The notes beneath the pieces are model-generated. The model ran no database searches. It saw only the letters and a program-made list of their open reading frames with translations, and was not told the origin of the DNA. Of a DNA stretch of 64,000 nt, positions 40,586 to 52,988 are shown in pieces (position 1 is the first letter of the stretch; every line of letters starts with the position of its first letter). The translations under genes and the position numbers were made by a program. This DNA comes from Onchocerca volvulus (taxonomy: Eukaryota > Nematoda > Chromadorea > Rhabditida > Onchocercidae): NCBI GenBank assembly GCA_000499405.2, contig HG738138.1:19445753-19509752 (forward strand), in the 5' to 3' direction.

Positions 40586-43500
40586 GAGTTCGCGACATTA
40601 TCGCAGTGTCAAGGCAGCAGTGCCAGTGTAAGTTATTCAAAATTTCATTTGATCTATAAATCATCTAAATTTAGCTTTCGTCTGAATCATGAAGACAGCT
40701 ATAGGTAATAGAATAAATGAATGGGAAGCTTAACTTTTGCTTCGTTGGATCGTTGTCTGAAACTTATATAATTTAGATCGAATAAGCTATATTTCCTTCC
40801 GCAAAAATATTTTCCCTAGGTTTATCATATTTTACAGTGTCTTATCATTTGCTTTTGTAAATTTTCATTATATTTGAATCGCAAGACTTTGAAATTTCGC
40901 GAAAAGTTTGAAGTTTTTGCATGAAATCTTTAAGAAAAGAAGCTTAATTTACATATTTTAAGTCATAGATTTAGAATCCTATTTCCAAGCAGTTTACTCC
41001 TTTAGGCTCATAAAGCGTCATAAAGTACTGAATTTTTTCGTTTCCTTATCTTATCTTACTTCATTGCTGTTATGATGCATTGATAAAAATCAATGCTTTT
41101 TTACCTATCAAAATATTACTTTCATATGCTATCTGTATTATCACGGATTTGCTTTTTTTTTCGCAGTAAAACTTCCTATGCTTCAAAAACTCTGCCAAAT
41201 AGTATTATAATCTTGAAAGAGAGTGAAAAACCAGGGCCAAGATAGGCTATAATTTTTTTTATTCTATCGTCAGTATTTTTTCGTGATCCTATCAATTTCG
41301 TCAACATTGCAATATCTGTGACATGCTGATGTATAAAATTTTCATCTTAATTTATGCTTATTAATTTTTTTGTTATGAAACAAACGATAATATACCAATG
41401 ATTGCGCAACTGACTCATTCATATGGAAGAATTTGTCAATTATTATCAGAAATTAAGCCGAGTTTTTATGCAATTAATTTAATTAAAAATAAAATGTTGT
41501 GTATACAAGTATTTCTGCATAGTTTAAAAGCAATCTGCAGCATAGGGAAGAATCGAATAAATGTAATTTTGACGGATGTTGAACTTCGAAATCTTGATCA
41601 ACTAGTTGAGATAAACTAATATAATGGAAGTAAATGCAGATGGTCTAATTCAGGACATAACATTGAAATTACTTATCATGCCAATAATTTTTCCATGTTT
41701 CATTAATTTAAACAAATGTCTTATAGATCAAGATCAGAAAATCGATAAAGAGATTGGGGATTCTTGAAATTCCAAGCCTTAGATTCCAAGCCCAAAATTC
41801 CAATGCGCCTTAGAGTTTTGTGGGTTTAATTTCATTTTATGATTGCAAAGTTACGGAATCGATACAAATTGATTTGTGAAACTTAATTAATTCAAATATT
41901 TTGGAACAATTCATTTGCTTTCTACTGCTTCAATGTTCAAAATTTTTATCAAATTTGAATTAAATTTAATAGGAAACGAAATAACGAAAGGACAATAATT
42001 CATAACAAAACAATAAAAGTTATGAAGTATATATAAACTATTCTATTGAACAGAAACGCTTTTAATTTTTCGAGTGCTATGCCAATCCTCTCGTTGTTCG
42101 AAGATTTGATTTTGTAATTTGCATGCAGAACAAAGACAAAATAATTGAATTATGCGGAAGATAAAGATAGCTGGAGAAATATATAGCGAATCGCTCATTT
42201 GAAACCATTTGATTATTTCGGTACAGTCCTTCTGATGAATATCTCTTCCTGCTAATACAGGTCTTTCTCATTTGATCTTTCAACCGGAGATTTGCGAGAA
42301 TCCAAACCGCAGAACATTCGCAAGCGATGATGTCGTTGATTTAATTACTTTGCAACAAGAAAAAATAAATAAATAAATAAAAAAAAAGTGGTAGACCACC
42401 AACTTAAGACGATTTGTAATTTTTCAACGCGCTCGAATCGTTGAAATTTTAAAGCTTGAAGGGAAGTGAAGATGTTTTAAATCTGTTACGAGTAATTGCT
42501 GAAGGCGAGAGAATTAGAAGGATGAGACTTCTCGTCTCATTAATTATGAAAAAGCTTTGTCTGAACTTGCATTCAAAGTTCTCGAAGAAAAAATGAGCAT
42601 ATTTGTTGTGTTATGCTAACGTTCTGCATATATATGCAATTCAAAACTCTTTTAATCAACTGTTATATTACAATCACAGAAAGAGTTCTGCACCTAAAAT
42701 AAGTATTATTATTCCAGTCGTGGGGGCGAGAAAACAACACAACATTTGACATTAATTTGTATCCAGTTGACAAGCAGTTGCAGGTCTGGATCGTCACGAT
42801 GGTCATCTCTATCATAGTTAATAATATCCGACCATAGAATTTAGCAATTGTAGTTAGCATAAGATAGGTTATTATCATGTAACCTCTACATGGTGTAATA
42901 GCTTTTTAGATGCGAGTGAAGTTGTAGGTTGTTAGTATCAATCGATAGTATGTTTCGGTAGCATTGTTTCAATTGTCTCGTAAGTATCCTGAAATTCCAC
43001 AATAAATTCACTGGTTGTTTATTGCCAAGTAGAATCACGTATTCATTTCCAACAGAAAAATAAAAATAATCGGTGATAGGTAACTTCTTGAGAAATGAAT
43101 TATTGTCAAAGCATCTTTGTCATACTTCCTTGTCCTCTTATATTTTTTGCTTTTATAAACACCGCACAAAACACAAAGATTTCAAAAATACTTCAACAAG
43201 AAGAAAATTAAAAATCTCTTCCTATTCTTTACTTTATATACGAATAATTACATGAGGAATTATTAAGATAACCGATCGGACAGCTTCGCAAAAACTGATT
43301 ATTATGATAATAACACCGGTAAAAAAAGTGAGAATAATTGGCTCTATGAGGAGAACAATGTTTTTTGGTCCAAACTTTTTCAAATTGAACAATTTTCCTG
43401 ATTTAGATATTTATGCTCAAATACCAAGAATCACTAATGCAATACCAAGTGGGAAAAGAAATAGCTTAGCGTGAAAATGCTGTATTTCAACCATGGATTC

Positions 43501-43759
43501 AGCGTCGATGAATCACAAATTCTTCATCTCTCTCCACTTTCCACGCCACATTTCTTCCACCTATCAAGGTATTTTTCCCGAGTAAAGCATCATCATGAGG
43601 TATAATTTTCCTGGATGAACGGCCATCCATTCGAAAAGAAGACAATGGATTTGAGTGTTTCTAACTTTTTTTTTTGAACAATATTCGAGCATTGATTATG
43701 CTCATTTTCACATTAAAAAAAAATTAAATTCTCAATTGAAACTGCCAGTTTATTTTCTT
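40586..43759. other. Region downstream of the Girdin-like gene
   Basis: Begins with the presumed 3' UTR: an AATAAA lies at 40712-40717, and a good intron-like pair (donor GTAAGT at 40628, acceptor TTTCGCAG ending 41166) suggests a spliced UTR or an alternative ending. Farther on, plus-strand exon-like fragments stand near 42261-42372 and 42718-42834 without a connecting gene model. The rest is AT-rich. Confidence 0.4.
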
Positions 43760-45004
43760 TTAAAAACTAATTCTCAAATAAATATGACAATTTTTTAAAT
43801 GAAGTAATCCATGTAATAATGTAATTGCGGCGGGGACTAGAAAGTTTCAATTATAATTATCTAAGTTTGAGGCAAACTCATTCAAATGAAGTTAAGCTAT
43901 CGTATCTAAAAATTTTGAACTCAAAGAATATAATTATGATTCCAACCGAAAATTATCTTATTCTCATTTCTCATCCACATTTCCAAAAAACAAAAAAGTC
44001 TTTTCATCCCAGAAAGTTCAAATTGATAAATGATCCCCTCATTTAAATTTTCTATTTTGTAGATTATACTTACATAGCTTTAAGTGACAGGATTGATTTT
44101 AACCTGTTTAGGATGAAAAAATAGTGATCCTTCTGTAACAACGTTATTTTCCACTTCCTCCTCCAAAAGATAGTTCCATGTCGGTTTTTATTTTCTGGGA
44201 AAATGAACGAGAAATAAGGATCAGATGTTTTTCGATTGAAATAATTAGTTGCTGAAGAGGGAAAGGGCGAAGGAAGAGGAAATGGCATTTTATTTTTACC
44301 AACTCTCATTAGATGCTCCAACCAATTTCCTGCAAAAATCATAGCTAACTCGGCGGCAATTCCTTTGATATTGTCAATAGTACTGGTTCAGTTAAATCAG
44401 TTCTGTTGAATGGGTCTTTGTATCAGGAAAAAGAGACAATTTTATGAGCATGAACCACCATTATTGTTCTATCCCAAAGATTACTGACATGAGCATCTGG
44501 AAGGCCTCTTCCTCCCGCAAATTCCTGAAACCTGAAAAACATCTCAGTCCTCAATTTAGATATCTAATTTAAAAGATACGGTATAACCTAATTTTCATGC
44601 TCAGTTTGCATATCGGCACATTAACTCGAAACAAAACATATTAGCAGTGGTGATGAAAATATGTGTTAGATAAAGGGAAAAAAATGATGCCATAAAACGC
44701 ACATATCTTTTCAATAGTGGCCGAGAATGAAAGGATCACTCAGTGAGCACTAAATTCAAGAGGTACAGATGTATGAAGAGATAATTTAGAGGAAAGATTT
44801 GAGGGAGGGTTTGCTATGGTAATTCTTTGATGTAGCCGACAACTTTTCAGATTCAGAAATCCTGAAGAAATTGTGAAGCAGCAGAGTGAACATACTTGAC
44901 AAGAGGAGCGAAACCTCGTAGGAGCATGAAAAGGGTTGTGCTGTGTCGATGTGTCAACCTGCATTAAGGCTTGCTGTCCAAGAGATTGTCCCAAAGAGAT
45001 AACA
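43760..45004 (-). CDS. Unrecognised minus-strand gene model, four small exons
   Basis: Read on the minus strand: 45004-44915, 44524-44489, 44382-44300, 43836-43760. Introns are GTTTCG..TTTCAG, GTCAGT..AACCAG and GTAAAA..TTCTAG, and all three junctions keep one frame. The first in-frame ATG is at 44964-44962, giving about 81 residues, but upstream exons are possible because the first exon is open above it. The peptide looks protein-like (STQHNPFHAPTR, then LREEEAFQML, then KGIAAELAMIFAGNWLEHLM). An AATAAA on the minus strand lies a few bases after the stop. I recognise no family. The exons are GC-richer than the flanks. It may be a real small gene, part of a larger one, or decayed coding DNA. 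Confidence 0.33.
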
Positions 45005-46225
45005 CTAATTGGTAAATTGTGGTATATCAAATTTCTCTCTCTCGATATGATACTTCTTCACGAGCAGCATTGGTGTTTAGAAATCCAGAGACATAACTTT
45101 CAGAAAATGTTTTAGATTGGATCAAAGCGAATGATCTAAGAATCTAAGAAGATACGAAAATACTCAAGATCAAATTTGCGAAAAATAAAGCGATAGCTGA
45201 AAGTTTGCATACGGAGTTCCAGATATTCTTCAGCAATTCGAAAATTATTTTTTTTGTCACCACTAAAAATTCGTGTTCTGCATGCGCTAATGACATCATT
45301 TGCGCCATCACTTTTCGTATTTTTCTTCCATCTCATTAATAATTGGCCAAAATTTGCTGTCTACATTTTCAATCATTCGGTATGATTTTTGATTTGCTCT
45401 TTATTACTAGCTAAAAATTTGCAGAAAGTTTACATTTTCTTGTAAATTATGCTTTTCACGATTTTTTGCAGATATTCAAATCCGAAATAAATATTCCATA
45501 TAAAATCAACTTTTAGAAAGCTTATTTTTTTGGCTGAAAACACTTTACTATTTTATTTGATTTTATTTTCTCTTATATTTTGTTTCTTAACTATTAAGCC
45601 TGTCTCTAACCAGGATATTTCAAAAACTGATTAAATTTCATTTGGACATATTACCTTTCGAAGCCTTTGTTGCTATTCTTGTCTTTAATTTTTTAATTTT
45701 GCATTTAGTTTCTTATCTTTAATTTTGGTTGATTTTATTAAATTCTTTTATAGATTCTAAATTCCATACTTATATTTTCCCTCGGATATATATTAATAAA
45801 TATCGCTTATCAAATTTCATCAATATTATAATAAAATAAAATGGTGATTCTGCATTGTTTATAACGATAGTTGTGAGCTTTGTTCATAACTGCAACTGAC
45901 AAATGACCTTTCTGTGATCAGTCAGGCGTTTTGATGCTTACTCAATTTTTTCTGCGTACTAAATAATTTCTTTTAAAACTGAATTTAATTTATTCAGAAA
46001 GAGATAACAACATTACACGCAATATGAAAAGTTGTTAGATGAACGCAGCTGATTATTTGTCTGTTTTACACTCAACGAAATCTTGGAGAAAAATTTAACA
46101 TAAGACTATTGATACAAAATTTTTAATTCAAAAGAATTTCAAAACTTCATTACTGATTTTTTTTTAATTGGAATTCGAACTTAATAAGGCCTAATCTCCA
46201 TAGCTACTCAAATCAAAATATTTTA
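45005..46225. other. Upstream region of the SGNH hydrolase gene
   Basis: AT-rich. On the minus strand, protein-like stretches at about 45060-45110 and 45136-45336 could be upstream exons of the minus-strand model, but their phases do not join it. The hydrolase promoter must lie in the right part. A TTTTAG at 46221-46226 could serve as a trans-splice acceptor. Confidence 0.4.
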
Positions 46226-46290
46226 GACGAGTTCGTCTTTGGAAGAATTCATCGAAATTAAATGGAATAGACCTGGGAAGCTAAAGTCTA

Positions 46291-49200
46291 ATGAGAGAGG
46301 CAGTGTTTTTGCAAATTCGGCTACCGATTTTCGGAAACATTATGGCTTGGTGCATTTGTCAGCTTGTTCAAGTTTATTGCGAACATGGCAGAATAGAACG
46401 GTCCAAAGTCTTGAATGGACAATCTCTGATCAGTACAATCAGCAGCACTTTTGCTGGATTACACAGGAGTGTCAAACATCTTGGCTGGCTCCAAAACAAG
46501 TTCCTGTATATTGTTTTTTTAATGTTTTTCATTCTAACAATTGCTGAATATCCAAAAGTATTTCTTACTTCTTTGCCTATTGTTTCATTCATACTATAAC
46601 TATAATTTTTATCCCTTTTCATCTGAAAAAATGACATTTTATAGTCAAATTATATCGTGAAGGTATTAGTAAGACTTGTGGATCATAAAATTCTCCATGG
46701 GAAAGCACGCATTAGAATTCGAGACTACTGGATAGGAGTAATTGGCGATTCATTTGCTTCTGGAGAAGGCAATCCGGATGTTCCGGCCAATGCGCATGAC
46801 AAAACAATGGCAAAATGGCTTTCGAGTTAGCTCATTTTCTAAAATTTTCAGAATCTTTTATCTATATAAATAAAAATCCAAATCTTCGTTGTGGCTTTTA
46901 ACACTGCAAGTTCTTCACCGATTGATTTGAAAATTTGATACAACGTTGCATTCGAATAGGCACGTGTTCTTATACAAATATATCTCTTTTTTCTTTTACC
47001 TACCCATAAAGATGAACGTGTTTGCCGCCAAAACGCCAGAAGGATAAACATGTTTCCCGCCAAAATGCTTCGAATAACAGATAAACAAAGTGAGGTTAGC
47101 TAATAATTGATTCACCGCTAGTTAATAGTCGACAATAATCTACATAAATAAAAATGTAAATGTTCGTTTTGGCTTTTGTTGTTGTGTTAGTGTGTTTTTA
47201 TATAGATTTATCTACTTTTCTTCTCACTTATCACACCTGTGACAGATAAAAGAAGTGAGCGGACATTTTTATTCATATGGACTAGCTGAACCGGTCACGC
47301 GGAACGTGGCCGAGTACAGCTGGTATTTTATTACAAATGCAACTTTATCGCAACAAGAAATTTCAGTCAGATAATAAAGTCTTAGCATCATATTAAAAAT
47401 ATTTTGGTCAAAATTATCCAAAAGAAAAAAAATTGAAATCTCAAGAGGCAGATTTTAAGAATTGTGAGTAGAAAAAGATTCATATCTCAATTTCTCGAAA
47501 TTTATTTAATATTTGCAAAATTAAAATGGTTCTATTCTTTGAATAATTGTAACAATATCTGGAAAAGCATATGTAGATAATGAATTTTGTCTTAAATATT
47601 TTCTATCTAACTTTGCTTTCTTTAACAACTGAATTTGCCAGCATTTCACTATTCCCTCTGGACAACATCTTGTTTTGTGCGGAAGCTTATTGTTTCTCTT
47701 GAATAATAATAATTATTATGGTATTTAGAAAAACGATTAAGCGGCGGCGCCTTTGAACTATTCTTTTTAATACATCCCAAGTTAGTGCTTAAATTTCAAT
47801 TTCTCCCAGACTGCATGTATTGTTTGGTACGGTTGAGAATGTTTGCAGAAAGACTTCAGTGACCATGTCCGACAGGATGAAATGATGCTTACTTGGTAAA
47901 AAGAATCATAATTTGCGGCAACATCAAAGGATTGGACCGACATAACGAAGTCTTGGGGTTATGGAAAAATTATGTCATATTTTGCCAAAATTTTCTTAAT
48001 TATTCCTCATTTTAGAAAAGAAACTTAAATTCGTTCTGGTTTTTTAGGGATTAAATATTTTTTGAAAACAAAAATATACAAAATCTTATTTCAAATAAAC
48101 CATAAATCATCACACGACATTTAAGAATTATTAATTTTCATAGAGAAAGACCAAAAAACATAGCTTGAAAGAAGTGTCATTGTATGAGCAAATGGAAAAG
48201 AGAAAAAGAACATGAATGAAGGAAAAAGATTTAAGTTCGAAAAGAAGCATTTCCCGATCAGTCATTGATCCTTTCCTGCCATCGACAGCACAAACGATAA
48301 AATCGTAAATGATAACGAGAAAGAGGGATGATTACTGCTACCCTCATTTCATTAGTACTGAACTAAAAGGATCATACAAGGAGAAATTGGACAGATAGAA
48401 ACTTAATCTATTCTGCTAAATATTGAAAATGCAAATTAAAAACAAAGTTAATTTTGCTTCAATTTTCTTCTTACTTTTAAAGTATTTCTAATGTTTTTGG
48501 GTTTTGAAATTAAAATAATTAGTAAATTTCTAGTTAACAACTTAATATCTTATTGTTAACAACATTCCATATTACAGATCGATGCCATCGAAGTTCTCGA
48601 TCCTGGGCTTACAAAGTGTACGAACAGATGACAAGTGCGATCATCGAGCAGAGTGCGGTACATTTCACCTATTTGCCATGTACTGGAGCATCTGTTGACA
48701 ATGGAATCCTAGTTGTCTTCAATAGTACATCACAGATCAATGTGCTGGAACAGATCACACGGATAAGGTTTGCATGAAATTAGCATCTATTAAAAGCGAT
48801 ACTTATTGTTATCTTCAAATATTTTTTAAAATTTGAAAAATTTAAAATAACTATTGCAGTCAATTTATTTCATTTCATTCATCCATGCTTAATGATTCAA
48901 TAAATCTTTTTTTTTTATATCTGAATATCGATAATTCTGCAGAATTATTCTGACAGAAAGTTCAGAGTATTAACATTTTTTAATCATTTAAACTTTTAAG
49001 CTTCCGTTTTGTACATTGCTGATGAAATGAATCCTTAACTGTCTACTTTTTGTTTCAAAAAAAAATTGATTTAGTAAAACATTTGTTTCATTAGTTAAGC
49101 CTCTGATAAATTTTTTTTGTGCTTGAAAAATCTACTGTTTCCTTCTTCTATCTTATAATATAGTATTTATAATACGGCAAGCGGAAATGGATTAAAGATA

Positions 49201-50751
49201 TACTAAAGTTTTTGGTTGAAGAAAATAACCGAAAAATAAAAAGAACTTCCAGAGGTACTGGTCCAGATTTATTGATGATGTCAGTTGGTGGTAATGACAT
49301 CGGATATTCAGAAATCCTTTCCACTCTAATTTGGGGTCCAACAGCTTCTCTCTTCTCTACAATTGATATGCGTTTCTTCTATACATCGTATCAACTAGAT
49401 CGAGTTGCCAAGGCCATTCAAAAATTGAAACCTAACCAGGTTCTTTTGATGCGTCTTTTTTTTTAAGGATTTTAGGCAGGAAAGCTAAGGATATTTATCA
49501 TTTTTTAAAAACTAGTAAATCTTACTTTGTAAATTCTATTTATTATGCTTTATTTACTTATTTTAATTGCATTCAGATTTTATTTTATTGTAAGCTGGAA
49601 TTAATCTAATTACAGCTAATAACAGCTGCAAAATTTTAATTTGCAATGTTCAGGTCGTCATACCACATTATTTCGATCTCACACGCAACGAAAGAGGCGT
49701 GGTGGACGCCGATTGCGCTGACATGCGACAAGTACAGTTTTATTTGATTTGAAATGCACGAAGTATATATTATCACTACAATGCGTATGAAGAAATATCC
49801 ATTAGTGTAGCAGGCAGTTGTTTATTTAGCAAGTGACGTGAAACTTCCACAGAATCGTTATTATAAAGTTTCCTTTGCTTTCACATATTTGCATTAAAAA
49901 TCTTATTGTTCGAACTTTTTTTTTTTTTTTCGGGGGAAAAATTGGAAAATCTCAGGTGGATTTTTTCGTCCTAAATTTAGAACAATTCGTTGAAAATATT
50001 TGCATAATCATTATTAAATTACACATAGATAAGTACCGAAAATTTAATGCTGGCCGAGAAAAAAATTTTACAACGAATTAATGAACTGATAACGAAGAAA
50101 TCTAAGCAATACGGTTGGACAGCAATTGAAGGAATCGCTGAACTATTCCGATCACGCGGTTGTTGTTCTTCCAAGTCACTCATTAGGCAAGTTTATTTAA
50201 TCTTTCATTCTACTAAATCTATTACCGATCATTCATTTATCTTCTTGTAGCAACAACATCAGTGATTTTGCTGATATTTTTCCCAAAATGGTTAACAACA
50301 CAAACTGTTATATTTTATTGGTAGTTTCACATTGGACAGTTATCGATTCATTTAACAAATAGTTTCTATTTTAGCTTGTTTGAACTAGGAAACATAACAT
50401 AGCTTAAATTTACACTGAATTAATCCAAAATAAGTCGTAAACTCGTAAGCTACTTTCAAGTTAAATAAGGATATTTCCAAAACTCAAGAAGTAATTTAAA
50501 ATTTGATAAAATGTGGAAATGAATGCATCGGATTAATTTCTGCATTTAAGTAGAGACAGAATAAGTTTAAAGAATCATCTATAATATGATGAAATGAAGT
50601 CATTTCTACTAAAAAATTTTCAAACTTTAGAAGCATACAAGACTCAATTCGATTACAAGGCAATAGTTTTGGAGCATTTCATCCCATCGAGGAAGCCCAT
50701 CAACAAATCGCTGATTTGGTTGTTAAGCAAGTTCAACAGTTCGTTAATTGA
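46291..50751 (+). CDS. SGNH/GDSL hydrolase (phospholipase B-like), probably secreted
   Basis: Exons: 46291-46500, 46663-46825, 48578-48767, 49253-49439, 49654-49731, 50029-50186, 50631-50751, about 368 residues. Family role: ester (lipid) hydrolysis by a Ser-His catalytic site. Block I is GDSFASGEGNPDVP (nucleophile Ser). The segment after it, RCHRSSRSWAYKVYEQ, and the SVGGNDIGYSEIL block (oxyanion Asn) are typical, followed by VVIPHYFDLTRNERGVVDAD. The His block is GNSFGAFHPIEEAH near the C-terminus. The N-terminal 25 residues have a hydrophobic stretch (LPIFGNIMAWCICQLVQVYC), suggesting a signal peptide. The start at 46291 is the first ATG in the frame joining exon 2. The start of exon 4 is uncertain: 49253 fits the phase, but the same frame is open further upstream from about 49183. 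The intron after 50186 uses a GC donor (AG|GCAAGT). The acceptor of exon 2 is weak. Confidence 0.85.
46861..47323 (+). mobile_element. Helitron-like non-autonomous element remnant in a hydrolase intron
   Basis: Starts TCTATATAAATAAAAATC. A second head-like copy, TCTACATAAATAAAAATG, begins at 47139; both are followed by a similar TTCG..TGGCTTTT stretch. At the right end, GGTCACG and CGTGGCC can pair as a hairpin (47293-47311), followed about 8 bases later by CTGGT. A 5' TC end, a 3' hairpin and a CTRRT end are the known signature of Helitrons. No Rep/helicase gene is present. The boundaries are by eye; another kind of short element is possible. Confidence 0.4.
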
Positions 50752-51039
50752 TATTTATAATCATAAAATAGATGCAAATGATGAAATGAAGAAGAATCCA
50801 GAAATGTGAAGGAAACTCTTCAGGAAGAATCTCCTCTTCTCCAAGATTTTGAAAATTAACTTTCGAGAAAAACATTTCATTCTTGATTATCGATGGGAAC
50901 TAAGTCGTTTCATCATTGTTCTTATATATTGATTTCAAACTTCATAGAAAACAGCTTATTAACATCAACATTCAATTTTGTGAATTATTAAATTAATTTT
51001 GCCGATTGTGAATTAGTAAATTAATTGCTGATTTCTTGA

Positions 51040-51045
51040 AATAAA
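51040..51045 (+). terminator. Candidate polyadenylation signal of the SGNH hydrolase gene
   Basis: AATAAA about 290 bases after the stop codon at 50749-50751, on the same strand and before the convergent minus-strand model. Confidence 0.35.
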
Positions 51046-51073
51046 TTTCAATATACGAATCTCGTGTTGCGAA

Positions 51074-51597
51074 TCAATGCCTTGTTTCCATCAGCATGTC
51101 AGTTTGTAAATTGTGTAGTTCGAGATACTAAACTCTTTATATTTACCGTTCATTCCTTATTTTTATTACCTTGTTTTCCTTTTTATCCATATTTATATTC
51201 CAGAGTTACTCAAAATATATACATGAGAATAAATTCAACAATGGCTTCATTCCAACTAATTTTTGATCAATATTGTGAATTTGGCGTTTCATATTTTCAT
51301 TTATGATCTCATTACTGCTAGTTTTGTTATATGACTATTGTCAATGGTGATACATTTGATCAATTTTTTAAACTTGCAGCAATGAATGGTATATATCATT
51401 TCAGAGTTAGTTGCTCTCTTGCCTTTTCTTACCACTACGGTAACAAAGATCCCTCTTCCACTACGATCTTTTGAGTTCACATCGAGTTCAATTTCCAGAA
51501 GATGTTCCCGCTGATACAGGATCACTTCTTGTGATGCAAAAAATAAAAGACATAAAAAGATTAAAAAGATTAACACACTAAATAAACATGTAAACAA
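51074..51597 (-). CDS. Possible small secreted or single-pass membrane protein, two exons
   Basis: On the minus strand an ATG at 51597 opens a frame beginning with a strongly hydrophobic stretch (LFSVLIFLIFLCLLFF), a signal peptide or anchor. A charged region follows, up to a strong donor (GTAGTG|GTAAGA, exon end about 51437). An acceptor (GAGTTTAG) at 51129-51128 leads, in the same phase, to a short exon 51127-51074 (YLELHNLQTDMLM...) and a TGA. The product would be about 73 residues. I recognise no family. The gene would be convergent with the SGNH hydrolase, with 3' ends some 320 bases apart. AT-rich DNA can make hydrophobic frames by chance, so this is tentative. Confidence 0.33.
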
Positions 51598-52936
51598 GAA
51601 CGTTTCGTGAAATCTATGTTTTATCGCATTGAAGAGATTCCATTGCTACAATGAAAATGTGCAGGAAGAAATCATTTATATCACATGTATTGGTTTCTTA
51701 TTGATTTCTCAAAAAATATTGAATGAAATTGATCTCAGAGTAACTAAAAAATTTAATTTTAAGGAATTAATTCTGCTTGTTAATACGGTATTTCAGAGTA
51801 TCAGCTATATAATTTCATGTCATTTCTTTAGACTAAGAAAAACTTCCAGTATCATTAAAATCAATTGCATTAAGATTTTGGCTCATCTGGCATATGTCCG
51901 ACATGTGTCAATTGTACATCCAATAGAAAGGTTGGTTATGTCCAAAGCAAAACAGTTCTTTCAAATGTCAATCCTTTCAAGTATTTGATTCATCACTCTT
52001 TTTTTAAAAAAGATTGCTCTGATTTTTGAATAATACGATCTTTTTTTGTTGGATCATTTTGTTTTCTTGAACTTTATTATTATGAGAATGGAACTCGCTA
52101 TTTTTTGAAAGGCTTCGTATACTTCTGGATTTTATTCTCATTTTCTCTTTTTGACTTAACTTCCACAGATTTCAGAGCAAAATTTAAAGGAAAAAAAATT
52201 GCAGTATAAGAAGCATTATGCAGTAATATCAAAATTTTGAGTAAATGAAGTTAATTGCAATTGAATTTTATTTATGAAATTCAACAGTATCATTTATGTC
52301 AACTTAACTATGTTTATTTGAGAACTTGAACTTAGGACAAGAACCATAACACTAGAAAATTAAAACAACATAAGTAGGCCTTCTCTTCTGATACTAAAAA
52401 GAGAAAATTTAGTTATAAGTGCACTTATCAACCTCAATATTCTATCAGCATTAAAGTGATGAACTGATATAGTTGGAAACCACAGCTGGATTCTAAATAA
52501 AATTAAAAAATTGGATTCTGAATGAGAACACCTCTTTGCATTATAAAACTCGATCCATTTCATTAGTTGTCCTAAAATTATGTTTAGAGAACGAGTAGAT
52601 TAATATAGAAATAAGTTATTCCGATATATACTTGCTTCACCTTGTAATTTCAAACTATGACTTCGATATTCTGTTTTTAACTCATATTTACGTTTTCAGT
52701 AATGAGATTTGGAGCAATTTGAATAATTCAAATTTGAAGTTTTTATTTTTTTTTTCTATTTGATGAATAGGAGCCTTAATAAGAAAAAAAGTTGAGAGTA
52801 AAGCATCAATATTTGGGATCTGTTTACTTTTTTTGCTTGGTTGCTTCATGTTAAAACCACTCAATCGTCTCCAGACTTTGCAAAATTATTTTTAGGTTTA
52901 ATGAAGGTGGATTTTGCTCAACTCAAAAAGTTTTCG

Positions 52937-52988
52937 CGTCATATCGTCATATTCGCGTCATATTCACATTTTCACGTCATATTAACAT
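52937..52988 (+). repeat. Degenerate short tandem repeat (GTCATATT-like)
   Basis: Several imperfect copies of a GCGTCATATT/ACGTCATATT unit stand in a row. This explains part of the long open frame over them. Confidence 0.5.

Noticed and set aside
42418..42594. Possible decayed transposase (RARIVEILKLEG and downstream frame)
   Set aside because: Similarity to helix-turn-helix transposase starts is slight, several stops intervene and no terminal inverted repeats were seen.
46239..46547. Alternative frame (102 codons) over the first hydrolase exon
   Set aside because: The frame starting at 46291 carries the hydrophobic leader and joins the catalytic exon in phase; this one does not.
51629..51988. 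119-codon plus-strand frame
   Set aside because: Ile/Lys/Phe-rich composition expected from AT-rich DNA, no recognised motif and no splice context.
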